Source: Sclerodactyla briareus
Lineage: Eukaryota > Echinodermata > Holothuroidea > Dendrochirotida > Sclerodactylidae
Assembly: GCA_026419785.1 (NCBI GenBank)
Contig: JAODTK010001043.1
Span: 620,001-684,000 of the forward strand
Length of the DNA stretch: 64,000 nucleotides
Direction: 5' to 3'
Under the pieces are notes generated by a model. That model worked only from the letters and a program-made list of their open reading frames with translations. It was not told the DNA's origin and made no database searches. The position numbers and the translations under genes were made by a program. Positions within the stretch are counted from its first letter, which is position 1, and the number at the start of each line of letters is the position of its first letter. Of this stretch, positions 10,500 through 21,650 are shown one piece after another.

Positions 10500-11239
10500 A
10501 TGTGTTGTATGTTCCACAACCCCTTCCCATGGTTGTCCCCCCCCCTCCCCCCCCCCCACCCGGCGATACTCACACACATATACCCCTTAATCGTTATTCC
10601 CTCCAATTTGAAAAATCCTGGATATATGATATAATGGAGTATCGGTTCAACCCATCCCTTCACAGATCTGTACCCAGGGGAGGTGGTGTTGGCACCCTCC
10701 TCCTTCTTTCATCGCCAGAGTACACCACAGAAATTTACATAGTGTGGTTTGTCGCGGGAATTCCAGCTGACGCTGCTGCCCACCGCAGGGCAGCACGCCG
10801 TATGGAGGGTTCGAGGGAAAATCCCCCGGGAGCCCCAAGTCCGGAGGAGAAACCCCGGAGGTTATGGGTTCGTGGTGAGCACTGTCTGACTGTGCTGGTG
10901 GGCCGAGGTGTTCGTCCACCAATCCGCACCGGTCGCCCCGGCTCAATCTGAGGCGGGCGGTCCGGTTTGGTTCCTGGAACGCGTTCTGTGTGAACGGGAT
11001 CCGGTGGGTTGGAGAACTACTGCCGGGACGTCCCCGTAGATCATGCGTTGGGCAGCTTCGAGGGTACCTCGGGGAGTTGGGGGGGGGGGGGGGGGGGAGG
11101 AGGCGTTGTCGCTTGCCAGGGCGACTTCGGAAGCGGCGGTTGTTGCAGCTGAGCGTTTTCCAGGCATGTGCTCCCATGAGTGGAATGGGTGGTTCAACGA
11201 TCCGAGCGATCCGCCCGCCGCTTGTCCGGTAATTACAGT
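10500..11239. other. GC-rich block, possibly unrecognised transposon body
   Basis: Clearly richer in G and C than its surroundings, with a G-run of 19 at 11079-11097. Long frames stay open on both strands (149 codons plus, up to 288 codons minus), as expected of GC-rich DNA that lacks stops. The minus frame runs straight into LINE 3' untranslated sequence, which argues that it is not a gene. Confidence 0.4.
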
Positions 11240-12075
11240 CATAGTTGTTTCGTTCTGAAAGGCCGTATTTGTTTCGTCTCCCGATATCTGTTTGGTTATT
11301 GGTGGATGCCCTGAAATCGCTCAACACAGGCACAGTCTGAGACAGAACGTACGCAACCCGTAAGCCCCAACCGTAACCCATTGCAGTGCGGTCCTCTGTC
11401 GGGTAATTTCGTTTGTATATCGTCTGCGAGGTTCCCGAGCCCCCCCCCCAAAAAAAAAAAAAAAAAAAAAAAAGGAGGAAATCAAAAAAGAATCGCCATT
11501 CCCTCACTCCCAATTCCAGTGATAAAAATGAAAATTACTTAGAAACGCTATATACTGACATATACCATGGCGTGTACAAAAAAAGGGAATTTTCAAGAGA
11601 ATCTTGAAGTTCTCAACAGTTTCAGCAGACTTGGTGGCAGCTCGTTCCAAAGCCAGACAGCATTGACACTGACTTGAATCGTTTCTCACAAAGAATAGAT
11701 CTTCTAATTGTGGGCGGAGCCAGTCGACAAGGATCAGAGGAAGATATCGAAGTACGAGCATGCAGGGATATATCCAGTCAGAGAGGCAGGCAGATATGTT
11801 GGCGCTAATTACTAAGTCATTTGTAAACGTACAACAGAAGCAGTGAAACTGATACGTTTGGATATTGGTAACCAGTGGAGTTATGCTGGAGTGGTGTGAC
11901 CTTGTTATACTGTAGTGGTGACAAAAACAACTGCCATTGTTCTGAATTCTCGAGGCAAGTCACGGGTGAAAGATGTGAAGAACAATGCATTGCAATAGTC
12001 AAGCGCTATACTACTTAAAGCCGAAAGGCTTGATGACAGTGTTGACATTGATTGATTCGACCTACGAATGCGCCT
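11240..12075 (-). mobile_element. L2-type LINE, 3' fragment, copy A
   Basis: Reads on the minus strand. The coding part (about 12075 to 11515) starts downstream of the catalytic Asp-Asp motif and keeps pieces of the reverse transcriptase C-terminus, including the segment equivalent to SRIDYCNALF and the block ending in RPQLEDLFFVRND. It is followed by a 3' untranslated region containing CGACAGAGGACCGCACTGCA (about 11381-11405). Compared with copy B it lacks about 100 bp before that region and has an A24/C10 tract instead (11440-11473 on the plus strand). It joins copy B directly, in the same orientation. Coding is broken by several shifts. Confidence 0.85.
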
Positions 12076-12114
12076 TACTAGCCACTAGCCTGCGCTATGG
12101 GACAAGGAATCGCG

Positions 12115-13400
12115 ACACAGTTTTTGTCTTGTTCTTCCCTACGATATCTGCTTGTTATTGGTGGATGCCTGATCGCTCACATAGGCACAGTCTGATGACA
12201 ACGAACCACACGTAACTGAGCCCTAACCGTAACCCATTGCAGTGCGGTCCTCTGTCGGGTATTTTCGTTTGTCTCGTCTGCGAGGTCCCGGCCAAAAATA
12301 ACCCAAAAAAAACAACAACGCTAAAGCAAGTTACTCGGCAAACTTAGGACTAGGAGCATGTGCTTTGATATGTATGGTCACAGTTTTATTGATAGTCACG
12401 CCATTCCCCACTCCCAATTCCAGTAATAATAAATTAATAACAATTACTCAGAAAACGCTATACATACCATAGCGTGTACAGAGAAAAGGAATTTACAAAA
12501 ATAGGACTCAAAGAGATTCTTAAAGCTCTCAACAGTTTCAGCAGACTTTGGTGGTAGCTTGTCCAAGCCCGACAGCATGGACTTGAATTCGTTTCTCACA
12601 AAGAATAGATCTTCTAATTGTGGGCGGAGCCAGTCGACAAGGATTAGAGGAAGACCTCTAAGTACGAGCGGGATATATCCTGTCAGAGAGGCAGACAGAT
12701 ATGTTGGCGCTAAGTTAAGTTATTGTAAACGTACAACAGGAAGTTGGAACTGATACGTTTGGATATTGGTAACCAGTGGAGATTATGCAGGGGTGGTGTA
12801 ACGCTTGTATACTTAGTGGTAACAAACACAACTGCATTGTTCTGAATTCTCTGCAGGCAAGGTCACGGGATGAAAGGTGAGAGAACAATGCATTACAATA
12901 GTCAATCCGAGACATTACTGAAGCCTGAACGGCTTGATGAGAAATGTTGACATTGATGTACCTACGAATGCGCCACAAGTTCCTGATGTGATAATTGATG
13001 GTTTTACGGAGATAGCTGACATGATTAGTAAAGACCATATTAGAATTGAATATCATCAGCGCATATGTGGTACTGTACCTATCTTTGTGTGCAATTTCAC
13101 TTATGGGTGCAATGTGGAGGGGACCGATTCACCTGATCCCTGGGGGAGACCAAACTCAGCAACAGTGAGATCAGCAACTGACTACCTAAACTCACGCGAC
13201 TAGGCCACTCACTAAGATAGGAAGCAAATCATTAAGAGCAACATGGACAGACACCGAGCTTACGCATCAAGGGGACCAAGGAGAGTAGCGTGACCCACAG
13301 TATCGAGAGCGACACTCATGTCAAATAACCTAATCATCATTGCCATCTTGTAATCGATCTCAGATAGGGCCTACATATAACATAGTACGCTCATGAGTGC
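12115..13400 (-). mobile_element. L2-type LINE, 3' half, copy B
   Basis: Minus-strand non-LTR retrotransposon fragment carrying the reverse transcriptase domain, its C-terminal extension and a 3' untranslated region (about 12120-12295) nearly identical to that of copy A. The distance between matching points in the two copies is 856-910 bp. The 5' part (endonuclease and ORF1) is absent, as is usual for 5'-truncated LINE insertions. A tail motif, GCCACTAGCCTG at about 12079, also occurs at 38282 and 38633 in another repeat. Confidence 0.87.
12480..13330 (-). pseudogene. Reverse transcriptase of L2-type LINE (broken)
   Basis: Copies LINE RNA into DNA at the target site in intact elements. Visible motifs in order on the minus strand: an AFDTVDH-like block (here ALDTVGHATLL, 13278-13322), GLPQGS (13134-13151), the catalytic Asp-Asp in CADDIQF (13052-13060 codes ADD), SRIDYCNALF (about 12883-12912), LHWLP (12767-12781) and PQLEDLFFVRN (about 12600-12640). 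This order and wording are typical of the L2/CR1 group. The usual Tyr or Phe before ADD is Cys here. At least four frameshifts or stops interrupt the frame, so no functional protein is made. Family assignment is firm; the exact clade is inferred from motif wording. Confidence 0.88.
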
Positions 13401-13608
13401 CCTTTCGGTTTACTGTAACGTTTGCTTAGAGGCTGAATGGCGGGGTAATTGGAGGTTGGTTAGCACTAATGTGGTCCTGAAGGGTTGGTCAGCAGCACAC
13501 CTCTCAATTATCTCTGCACAATACAAGTTACTGACATGCCTATAGTTGGACTTGGAAACAGCTTCACTGTCGAGATACGGATTCTTAAGCGACGGAGTAA
13601 CAAACGAG

Positions 13609-13873
13609 CAGTGGCAGCCCCTGGGGGGGGGGGGGGGTGGGTAAGGTTTTTTTTTTTTCGGAACCTAAGAAAAGTGCGCCCTCACAAATGGTCTCACCCT
13701 CCTATTGGCAAATAATTATAATTTATGGGCCCCTATTCGCATGCTGCTGCAATATCTACTAAATAACAGCTGCGAAACCTCTACTGAATTGCAATAAAAT
13801 TGCAAATAAAATCAGTGTTTGTGTTGAAAACAATAATTGATCACTTGGTTCATGGGGGGGGGGTTAGCCACTG
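13609..13873. mobile_element. hAT-type MITE, copy 2
   Basis: Left end CAGTGGCAGCCCC, right end GGGTTAGCCACTG, forming imperfect inverted ends. The interior includes GTGCGCCCTCACAAAT, TTTATGGGCCCCTA, AATAACAGCTGC and TTGTGTTGAAAA, all shared with copies 1 and 4. The flanking 8-mers do not match, so the target-site duplication is lost or an end is rearranged. Non-coding. Confidence 0.78.
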
Positions 13874-13949
13874 GTCAAGTGAACAACTGGATAAGCATTG
13901 GAGGATTTTACGATGACACTCCTGAATAATTCCTCATTCACAGAGACCG

Positions 13950-14060
13950 TAGGCGTAGATCGCGGGTGAGGGGGGGGGGATGGGGATAACCCCCCAAATT
14001 GTGTTGGGGGAGGGCTTGTGGATCACCCCCCCCCCCCCCCCCAAGGATCCAGGCATGCAC
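13950..14060. repeat. MITE-like tip with G- and C-runs
   Basis: Begins near AGGCGTAGATCGCGGG and holds a G-run (about 13970) facing a C17 run at 14026-14042, so it could fold back. It resembles the tips at 36484 and 45590. Confidence 0.4.
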
Positions 14061-14449
14061 CTCCCGAAACAATTGAATAAAATGAGGGTAAGGCATGCAA
14101 GAAGTACGTACAGCCATTAAACACAAAGACCTATCAGATATTTCTAATCAGATTGTTTTTATTTTATGTGTCGAGGAGGCCAAAATGCTAAAAATGTCGC
14201 GTGCGCGCGCTGTTTTCTGTCTTTTCCGTTTTACTGTGTGATATAGAGAAGGCCCATGCACAAAACTCGTCAGACATATATGCTTCGTCTCCATACAAGT
14301 GCGGGTAAACATATGGAAAGGGCCACAAGGAGAATTGGGTGGCGACACGATTCAATGCTTGCCCCTCCCCCCAGGCTGAGAATCCAACTGCATTCTCAAA
14401 CCATTGGACATAGCATTGGGAGAGTTTAGTCTACTTCTAATCCTTATTT

Positions 14450-15130
14450 GTTTTGCAGATGGTTTTGCCAGCCTGATGTGGTAGTGTAGCAGCTCCGTCT
14501 CCGCGGGCCCCGCCGCCGGAAACCGCAGGACTAGCCGCTAGCGCAATAACTCTCCAACACTCATCAGATTTGACACGAAACTTGAAACATGTCCGTCCTA
14601 GTGGAATATCGGTGTGTTGAAATGGGCTTTACGATGTCGCTGCCTCTTTTTGCAGGTTTTACACGAAAATACAGAGTACAGAGTTATTGGTCCGATTTAC
14701 CGAAACATCGGTGGGTGGGCGACAAAAGTGGTCCCCCAAAAACATTACGCTGTTTTGAAGGTCACTGGAGGTCAATTATTGTTCTTGCAAAATTACAGAG
14801 TAAGTCCGATTGACCCAAAACCTGTGGTTGGATAAAAAAGTTTGTCCTGAAAAAAAAATTGAAGTGATTTAGGTAAAATTTGTGTCTTTCTCACGCTTTT
14901 TCTAACCTCTCGGATTCGAACGAAACTCCTGATGTGGACTGCTGTAAATTCTAAACAACATGAAGATCATTTCATGGTCACGGGAGGTCGAATTTTCATA
15001 ATGTATACAATATTTCTAACTTTGCGGTATTTCAACGAAGCTTGGAGAATGTGGACTACAGTCGGTCCTGAACAACGGGTAGAGCATTACAAAATCACCG
15101 AAGCAAAGGGATATAATTCCAATGTGCTTT
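14450..15130. repeat. AGGTCA-containing dispersed repeat with DR4
   Basis: Diverged units with phrases such as CGAAACTTGAAACATG, GATGTGGACTGCTGTA and GAATGTGGACTACAGT. AGGTCACTGGAGGTCA (half-sites spaced by 4 bp) lies at 14759-14774 and recurs exactly at 60763-60778. Short open frames at 14589-14835 are part of the repeat. Confidence 0.6.
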
Positions 15131-16014
15131 CTCTAAACGAGAGTCCACAAGGGCCATTGCGTGCGGGGATATACCCGTCAGCGGTTTACCCGCTTAGAAA
15201 GTCAAGTGGATGAAACCAGGTGCCGAAAAAAACTGGGCAGGGTATCGTGCACATTCGTATGAAGGTTTACGGATTGACGTTGGCACTACGTATAGTGCGG
15301 AGGCAGAGCCAAACAATTCTGAGACTAAACATGTAAAATTTGGAGAAAAAAAAGACGGAACAAATCGTGAAAAGGACCAATATGTCTGCCCGATCTTTTC
15401 TCCAATCAAAGGCCCGAAAAAATGCACAACAATTTTCCACGACAGTATGTCAAGTAGTTCCAAGATGCGGGCAATCCTAAACCCAACTGGAAGGGTTCTC
15501 CTATGGGCAGCGAAATTTACCTCTAAAAATGAGAGGTATTGTAGGAATGAAGGCGACGCTGGAAAACATTTGATCAGGTTTTGGACAAGTTATGTCCAAT
15601 TTTCAGTGTACTGCTCCCTGCCAATAAGGCCCGAGAGTGCCGTTGACTGCAATCTGGGGGTCTGTAAAGACGAAACTTCTTCAATGATACGCGCCAACTG
15701 GGGCGCTCGGCTTAGATGGTACTAAACAAATCTGCCCCCAATATTTAACAAAGACCCGTCCCCTGATATGACGACGATGTCACAATTTTATGATAGGCAA
15801 ATCAGTACACTATGATTTCAAAATTACGGACAAGTTGGGAAATGTGGAACCATCAATGGGTTGATGGACACATGTAACTTGCAATATAAAGGGATGATAT
15901 GGAACTTGGCAGATGGATGAATGAAAGGGAATGTATGGTAGATCGGACGGACATCTGCTTGTATTAAAGGTCAATAAATGGATTATTTTCTCATTAATTG
16001 GATGAATTGCAGAC
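15131..16014. other. No supported gene; 171-codon frame of doubtful status
   Basis: An ATG frame at 15210-15725 (plus) is open for 171 codons. One or two frames this long are expected by chance, and I see no motif, signal peptide or splice context that raises it above that. Confidence 0.35.
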
Positions 16015-16200
16015 ATGAGATGCATATTTCGAAGCGTTGAATGCGGCTCAAAACACCCGGCAAGTTCCTTCTCCGGCCATCTGGAGCGTCTTAAAATCCG
16101 AAAATTCAACGTACGCTACTGCGCGACAATGGTGGCTCTCGCGCAGATAGTGCTCGTACCAGTAACCCCCTCCCCCCTACCCTCCCCCCCCCCCCGAGGC
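16015..16200. repeat. Second dispersed repeat family, fragment (copy 1 of 3)
   Basis: Shares AAGTxCCxTxTCCGGCCATxTGGAG and the adjacent AAAATTC-ACGTACGC-like stretch with 36280-36350 and 50200-50260, then CAATGGTGGC-TCGCGCAGATAGT with 50690-50715. It ends in a C-run near 16190. Confidence 0.6.
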
Positions 16201-17340
16201 ATAAAAAAATTACACGCAATGATAGAGACTAAACGTACAAACAGTTTGCAATCGGGGGAGCGAAAACTTCGAGAAATATCCGATAACAGTTGGGAAGTGG
16301 CAGCAGATAGCAGCGTCGTCACGAAAACAGTAGATGCGCGTTGAACCTCAGATAACGAAAAAATATTGATACCATGCATGTATGCTACTATAGAATTGGC
16401 GGACAGACTAGTCGTACGTTTTTTTTTTTGTTTTTGTTTTTTTGTTATCCTTAACGAGCAAACAAAACAGCTGCATACCTAAACATAAGCGCCGCCCCGG
16501 ACGCCCAGAAAAGCGACACTGTCAGTATAAACTGCAGCTTACCGTATGTACGAGTGAAACGCCACGACAGTGCCAAATTAAATGGATTGTCTCCTGAATT
16601 GCCTCGAGATCTAAACTGCGCAGTGTGGTAGCCATGTAAAGTGAAACAGATTTGGGTGGAGACTGATGACTGTGAAGTATTATAGCCAGTTCATTTGCTC
16701 CTTCCGCCACTCGTAATGAAGTTTCAGGATTTGAGTGAACAGTTCCGGGTCAAGTCAAAGGCTGTCATGGATCCTAATATCTAAAGTACTTAGAAGCAAA
16801 TACCGAAAACTTTAAGTTTAGTTGACTGCCGTTATAGGCTCGTCAATCCTATATTACACTCTACCCATGCCCTAATATACTGATGTCCACAGCATGGGGT
16901 TATTGTTACTCAGTCAACATCGAAGTTAGCCTTGCCGTTACCTGGGAAAGTCAATCTTGCCTCCTTTTCTCAAAATGGTGGTTTGGCAAAACCAACCATA
17001 TTATAACAATATTTAGAGTGATTTTTTATACTTTCACAGGCAAAAGGTTATCTCACGTGACATATTTTCTTTCTATTCTTCTTTCGAATTCCAAACGTAA
17101 GATTTTTCGAACGATGCAGGCGTCACCAGACTTGCTGAAGCGACTCGCCGTTGTTTTGAATACATACCAATACAACCGCAAACAAACCGTCCGTCGAATA
17201 ATGTGTTGCTCTAACATAACCAACGTGGGAAATCTGGGTAAAACCGGCGCTCCCTACTGTCTCTTGACAGCCCCCGAGAATAAGCCCGTTCGTTCGGACT
17301 GTTGCACATAAATTTGTAGGAGAGAACAACTTTGTCACAC
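16201..17340. other. No recognisable feature
   Basis: Includes a T-rich stretch at 16420-16442. A 142-codon frame at 16883-17311 has no recognisable content. Confidence 0.4.
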
Positions 17341-17344
17341 TATA

Positions 17345-17525
17345 TTTTTTTTTTCAGGGGGGGGGGGTGGCCTATAGCCGAGGCGAGTATAATGGTCCGG
17401 CAAGAGTACATGCCGGGACCGTAGTTTTTGTCAGCAACATATCTTCCATCAGGTAAAACACGGAATAAGGTAATGCCTCTAAAACGCGGTAGCCTTATTG
17501 TGGAAGAGGGGGGGGGGGCAACCAC
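17345..17525. other. Segment bounded by two G-runs, exon-like or MITE-like
   Basis: A T-run with CAG precedes a G-run at 17358, and CATCAG|GTAAAA follows about 95 bp later, so the plus strand could be a small exon with one open frame. The minus strand is also open (61 codons). The matching G-runs at both edges make a small non-autonomous transposon equally likely. Confidence 0.25.
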
Positions 17526-18254
17526 CCGCAGACTGCTTAGGCCTACCCCTCGTTCGTCCTTGCCCTAGTGTTGTTAGCTTTGTTCGTCCGTTTTGTTTCT
17601 CACGTTCATTCATAAATTTCTAAACCGTACATGCGATCATGCGATCAGGTGAACTGTGGTGGATGAAGCATGCACACTGGCAGCTGAGTTTACATTTTTG
17701 TTTGCATAGTGGATTCAATTTTTAATTAAATCCATTACTTACCCAATTGTCTATTTGTCTACCCACATGCTCTTCCCATTGAACTCTCTGTGAGAGAGGT
17801 TTGTTTACATTACTCATTCGAGCTTCGGGCATGCTAGCAGGTAGAATGGGACGTGTTTACTTTGGCTGTCAGGACTGAGGTGGAATGAATACAGCCAATG
17901 GGGATAAAACAGGCAGGTTCTTTGGAAAGATCTGGCATCACCTTCCGCATGATGTAGATGCTGCTGGACTTTCCATTGTTGGATCCATGTGTTTCCACAT
18001 TCCTGCTACAGGCCTAGGAGTTGAGCTGGATACACATAAAGTTTTTTTGGGTACCTATACAAATACCGTCCTAGGATGATTTGGTTTTGGGTACTTAGTG
18101 CCTGGGCACTGATAGAAAATTTATGCTAATTTGGTTAACATGTTCCAAGCCATTCCAAGGTTATGACATATATTACAGTAAAGGTCAATTAGCATGTAAC
18201 AAACAATTAATGTGGATTCGTGAAGACATGCAGATTAGTCGCCACAGGAATTTG
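17526..18254. other. No recognisable feature
   Basis: AT-rich, no shared repeat detected. Confidence 0.4.
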
Positions 18255-18340
18255 GCCTCCGCAGCTATCAAGACTTGAACTTGCACTTGTTAGCTGTATC
18301 GCACAGTGGGGAGCTTCAGGTCCCCAATTGTAATCTTGAC
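18255..18340 (-). repeat. Weak tRNA-like segment
   Basis: On the minus strand a B-box-like AAGTTCAAGTC lies near 18275 with ACAATTGGGG, a poor A box, about 55 bp upstream. It could be a decayed SINE head related to the one at 62900, but the match is thin. Confidence 0.25.
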
Positions 18341-19615
18341 GAGGTCTGAGCGTTAGAAGTCATGGAATAATGAGGACCCGGAATCCCTACACTTTATTTG
18401 ATGCTGAAATTATACAATTCTTCCTTTCAGTCCCTTTCGAACATGGTTCGGCCAACCTAAGGTCAGGGACTTCTGCGAGGGTCAGAGCGCCACCTTGATA
18501 AACCATACTGATATCGCTGTCTGGATTCATTTTAACTCTGAAGTTTTTTCGCCTCATTTTTACACTCGGTATGTAGCCTTTACTTTATTTAACTTACCAT
18601 ATGACCATTGCCACTGGAGGACATGAAATGTTCGGTTGGTAGTATTACCATTCAGTGAACGGCAAAGTATCCATTTACGATTCCTTCTTTTCCCAATGAG
18701 CACCTATGACTCAACTTCAGCCATTGCCCCAGGATACACAAGACAGTATATATGGGCAGATGGGCTGCCCTGAGCCTGCCTCACCGGGTACTGTGGGAGG
18801 AGCAGCGGGCACGGAATAGCTAGTCAGGTACCCTGGGGGTTATACGGTCACACCTGATGTTTGACCTCGGTAAATAGGATGGTTAGACTCCACTGACAGA
18901 CAGGGAGTCATTAGCCTGCTCTAAAGCAGACAATAAGAGGATGCCGTTCCTGAAATAGAGGGGGGCTCATCACTTTCAGTATTCAGGGACATCAATCAAC
19001 AGTTTTGAGGAATGCAGGAGTAATATATTTTACGCAAGATGCTGATTACTGGCGGAGTTGGTCACTGCGCATGTCGTAGAGACGGAATCAACTACTACAC
19101 TATCACTCTTCAGTATATTACCTGATAGATTACCACATATCTTCGGCAATCACCGATTGTTAAAGCGGTTCCATCACTTCCATATGAGTTTAATGATGCT
19201 GAAACGGGAACGACTGAACTAAGTCAACACCCTGTTTCAAACAGGCTAGTAGTCAGGGTGGGCAACACTTCATTTATAGCACGTGCGACAGCTCTTTTCT
19301 AGGGGCACTTTGTGTTACCCGTCAATGGCGCAAGTCAGAAAAATCATTATGCTTCCCCTCCCTTTGTGTAGTTGCCGACCCAAGTCCTCGATATTTTGTT
19401 CTTGTCATTCTACTTCACATAAAAATTGCAGAAATGTCCCGATTAAATCTGATTTTATCCACTCAAATGAGGCTTTATTTTCTGATCGTCCGTAAACGTA
19501 CCCACCATGATAACAGAGAGGCTGGCCTCCATGAACGCTATGGGCCAAAAACCAAAATAATTGCGTCGATTCGAGTTGGAAAAACAAATGTATTTAGATT
19601 CCGCCATTTTTAGCT
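18341..19615. other. No supported feature
   Basis: A splice-acceptor-like TTCTTCCTTTCAG at about 18430 is followed by about 50 open codons in one frame. With no partner exon or homology this remains unsupported. Confidence 0.35.
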
Positions 19616-21445
19616 AAAAACCAGCTATGCTGGTGACTGGTTGTATGCCCATGTCATTCTACTATCTACCTCCTATCTATCCTTCCTATCTATCTTCTAT
19701 CTATCATTCTTCTTCCAATCGAAACTTTTGCTTTTTTGGCCCAAAATTTTTCATGTTTTGGGATGATCTCGGCCCAGACTTGTCACAATGTTCATTGCTG
19801 ATGGTTCATCGTTGACCACCTAAGGTCAATGGTCAAATGGCTTAAAGAGGCACGATAGGGCCAATGAAAGTGAAAACTGCAAACTCTACTTCTCTTACAA
19901 ATTTGTTGCACAGTGCTGATGTTCGGTCAATATGTTTTCTATCAGCTCTCTTCGGGGTGGTTCAGAATTTTGATCCAAGTTCCCACTTGTCCCGAGGCAC
20001 CTTATTAGGAAATTTCATACAAGTGTACTTTGAAAATACATCTCCTCCCACAACTTCAATTGTTTTCTTCCAAGTTACATGTATGTTCTCTTGATAGAGG
20101 GCCATTGGGTGTTTCGGAATTTTGGGCCCAAGGCCTATTTTGGGCCCAAAGGCGCATTAGGTGAAATACCGCAAATCTTGTATATCCTTCAAATTTAGTT
20201 GCACGTGGTTGATGCTCAGTTCCATAATGATGGTCTAATAGACGGACCTTGAATTGTCCAGATTTTTTGTTTTGATCCAAAGTCCGACTTGGGCCGATGG
20301 CCCATTTTATGATATTCACCCAATGGTTGCTTGAAATCACTCCACCCCCCCTCCACACGGCTTAAATTGCTTTTCTTCAAGTTTCATGGTTAATGCGTCC
20401 TTGGGTAGATGCCATTTGGATGTTCAGACTTATTTGGGTCGAGTGCGCCCATTATCTGAAATACTGTTAGTCGCTTATCCCTACAACTCTAGTTGCATCA
20501 GCGCTTATGTTCGGTCATAATGGGTCTAATAGCTGTACCATCAGTGTTGCCCCATGATTTGGGACTCAAGGCCTAGTGTGGGCCTGAAAGGTGCCACACT
20601 ATTCACCTTTGTGGAATCTGCAGAACTGCTGTTTCCTCTTACATTTGCGTGCACAGTACTGTTTCGTGTCATAAATGATGGTCTGTCCTTAACAGTCTAC
20701 CTTTGGGTGTTCATTTTTTTTAATCCTAGGTGCGCGGTCACTTGGCCCGGTCCCTTCCCTGAAATTTTGCACAACCATGTACTTGAATACATCTCCTGTC
20801 ACAGTAGTCACTTATTTTCTTTAAAGTTACTTAAGCTCCTTGGCTCCTTGGGTCCCTCGTGGGTGTTTTGCAACTTCTGGCGAGCCCAATTTGGCCCTAA
20901 GCCCATCCTGTTAATCATGCGAAATGCTTCTATCAAATTTTGATGCACAACTCAGTGCTGCTGTCGTTTCATAATGAGGGTCTTAGTACCTCCTACCTTT
21001 CCGGGTTCTCAGGAATTTGGGACTTTGGTGGCCCAGATTGGGCCCGAGTGCCCATCACGTTCAATCAACGAAATGTGTTCGCCTCCGCCAGTGCTGAGGC
21101 TCTATCATAACGATGGAATAGTCATACCTAGGGCTTTTTTTTTCAAAATTTTTTGTCCAAGGTCCCACTTGGGCCCGACGTGCCTGATCTACTCTATCCC
21201 GTGGTCCACCAATCCTTTTTAAACCCCAAAACAGTCCATTCGACCAAACTTTGACAAATTGTTAATTGACCCATGGAGACAGTGTTTGCTTCGTGGAAGT
21301 TCATTCAAAGTCAAGGGGCGATCTAGGCCACTATCTACAAATTTCAAAATGTATCTCCTACTAATACAATTAGATTTTTTTTGTCATAATGTTTTCTTTG
21401 GGAGGTGCTGCTCTTCGCTTTTTGCAGATTTTGATGCAACATCAT
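19616..21445. mobile_element. Structured repeat: hairpin, ATCT microsatellite, 146/293-bp tandem array (copy 1)
   Basis: Begins with a hairpin ACCAGC-TAT-GCTGGT (19620-19634), then an ATCT/CTAT microsatellite (19661-19709), then CTTTTTTGGCCCAAAA, then a tandem array. A marker near GTTGCACAGTGCTGATG recurs at 19905, 20198, 20492, 20649, 20942 and about 21084, with spacings 293, 294, 157, 293 and 142. Each 293-bp unit is two diverged monomers of about 146 bp, both built around GGTGTTCxGGAATTTTGGxCC. Hairpin plus tetranucleotide microsatellite plus central tandem repeats is the layout of Helentron-associated elements (HINE, pearl and MINE-type) read from the 3' side. That class is an inference; no Rep/helicase gene is present. 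Open frames inside the array are not genes. Confidence 0.75.
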
Positions 21446-21650
21446 AGGTATTGTTAGAATTAACTTAATCTTATGAACGACAAAAACAGTCATAAATTGT
21501 GTTGAGGATAAGGAGCTACTTTTGTAATTTCAGTTTCTGCAAACTTATATGGGCACCATTTGTTGGCTAAAATAACACTACTATTATATAGCAGAACGAA
21601 TTTCCTGTCTGTAATATCAACCTTCTAATGACCTTTGTCTCTAAATCCGT
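21446..21650. other. No recognisable feature
   Basis: Short AT-rich spacer after the satellite array. Confidence 0.4.

Noticed and set aside
10940-11010. RFGSWN-like peptide resembling the start of a LINE endonuclease
   Set aside because: None of the following endonuclease motifs can be found in any frame, so six residues are not enough.
10647-11513. Minus-strand frame open for 288 codons
   Set aside because: It runs through an A/C homopolymer tract and the LINE 3' untranslated region, lies in GC-rich DNA where stops are rare, and the product is Pro/Arg/Ser-rich without motifs.
14430-14500. Strong splice-acceptor-like TTATTTGTTTTGCAG at 14458
   Set aside because: All three frames stop within about ten codons and the following DNA is dispersed repeat.
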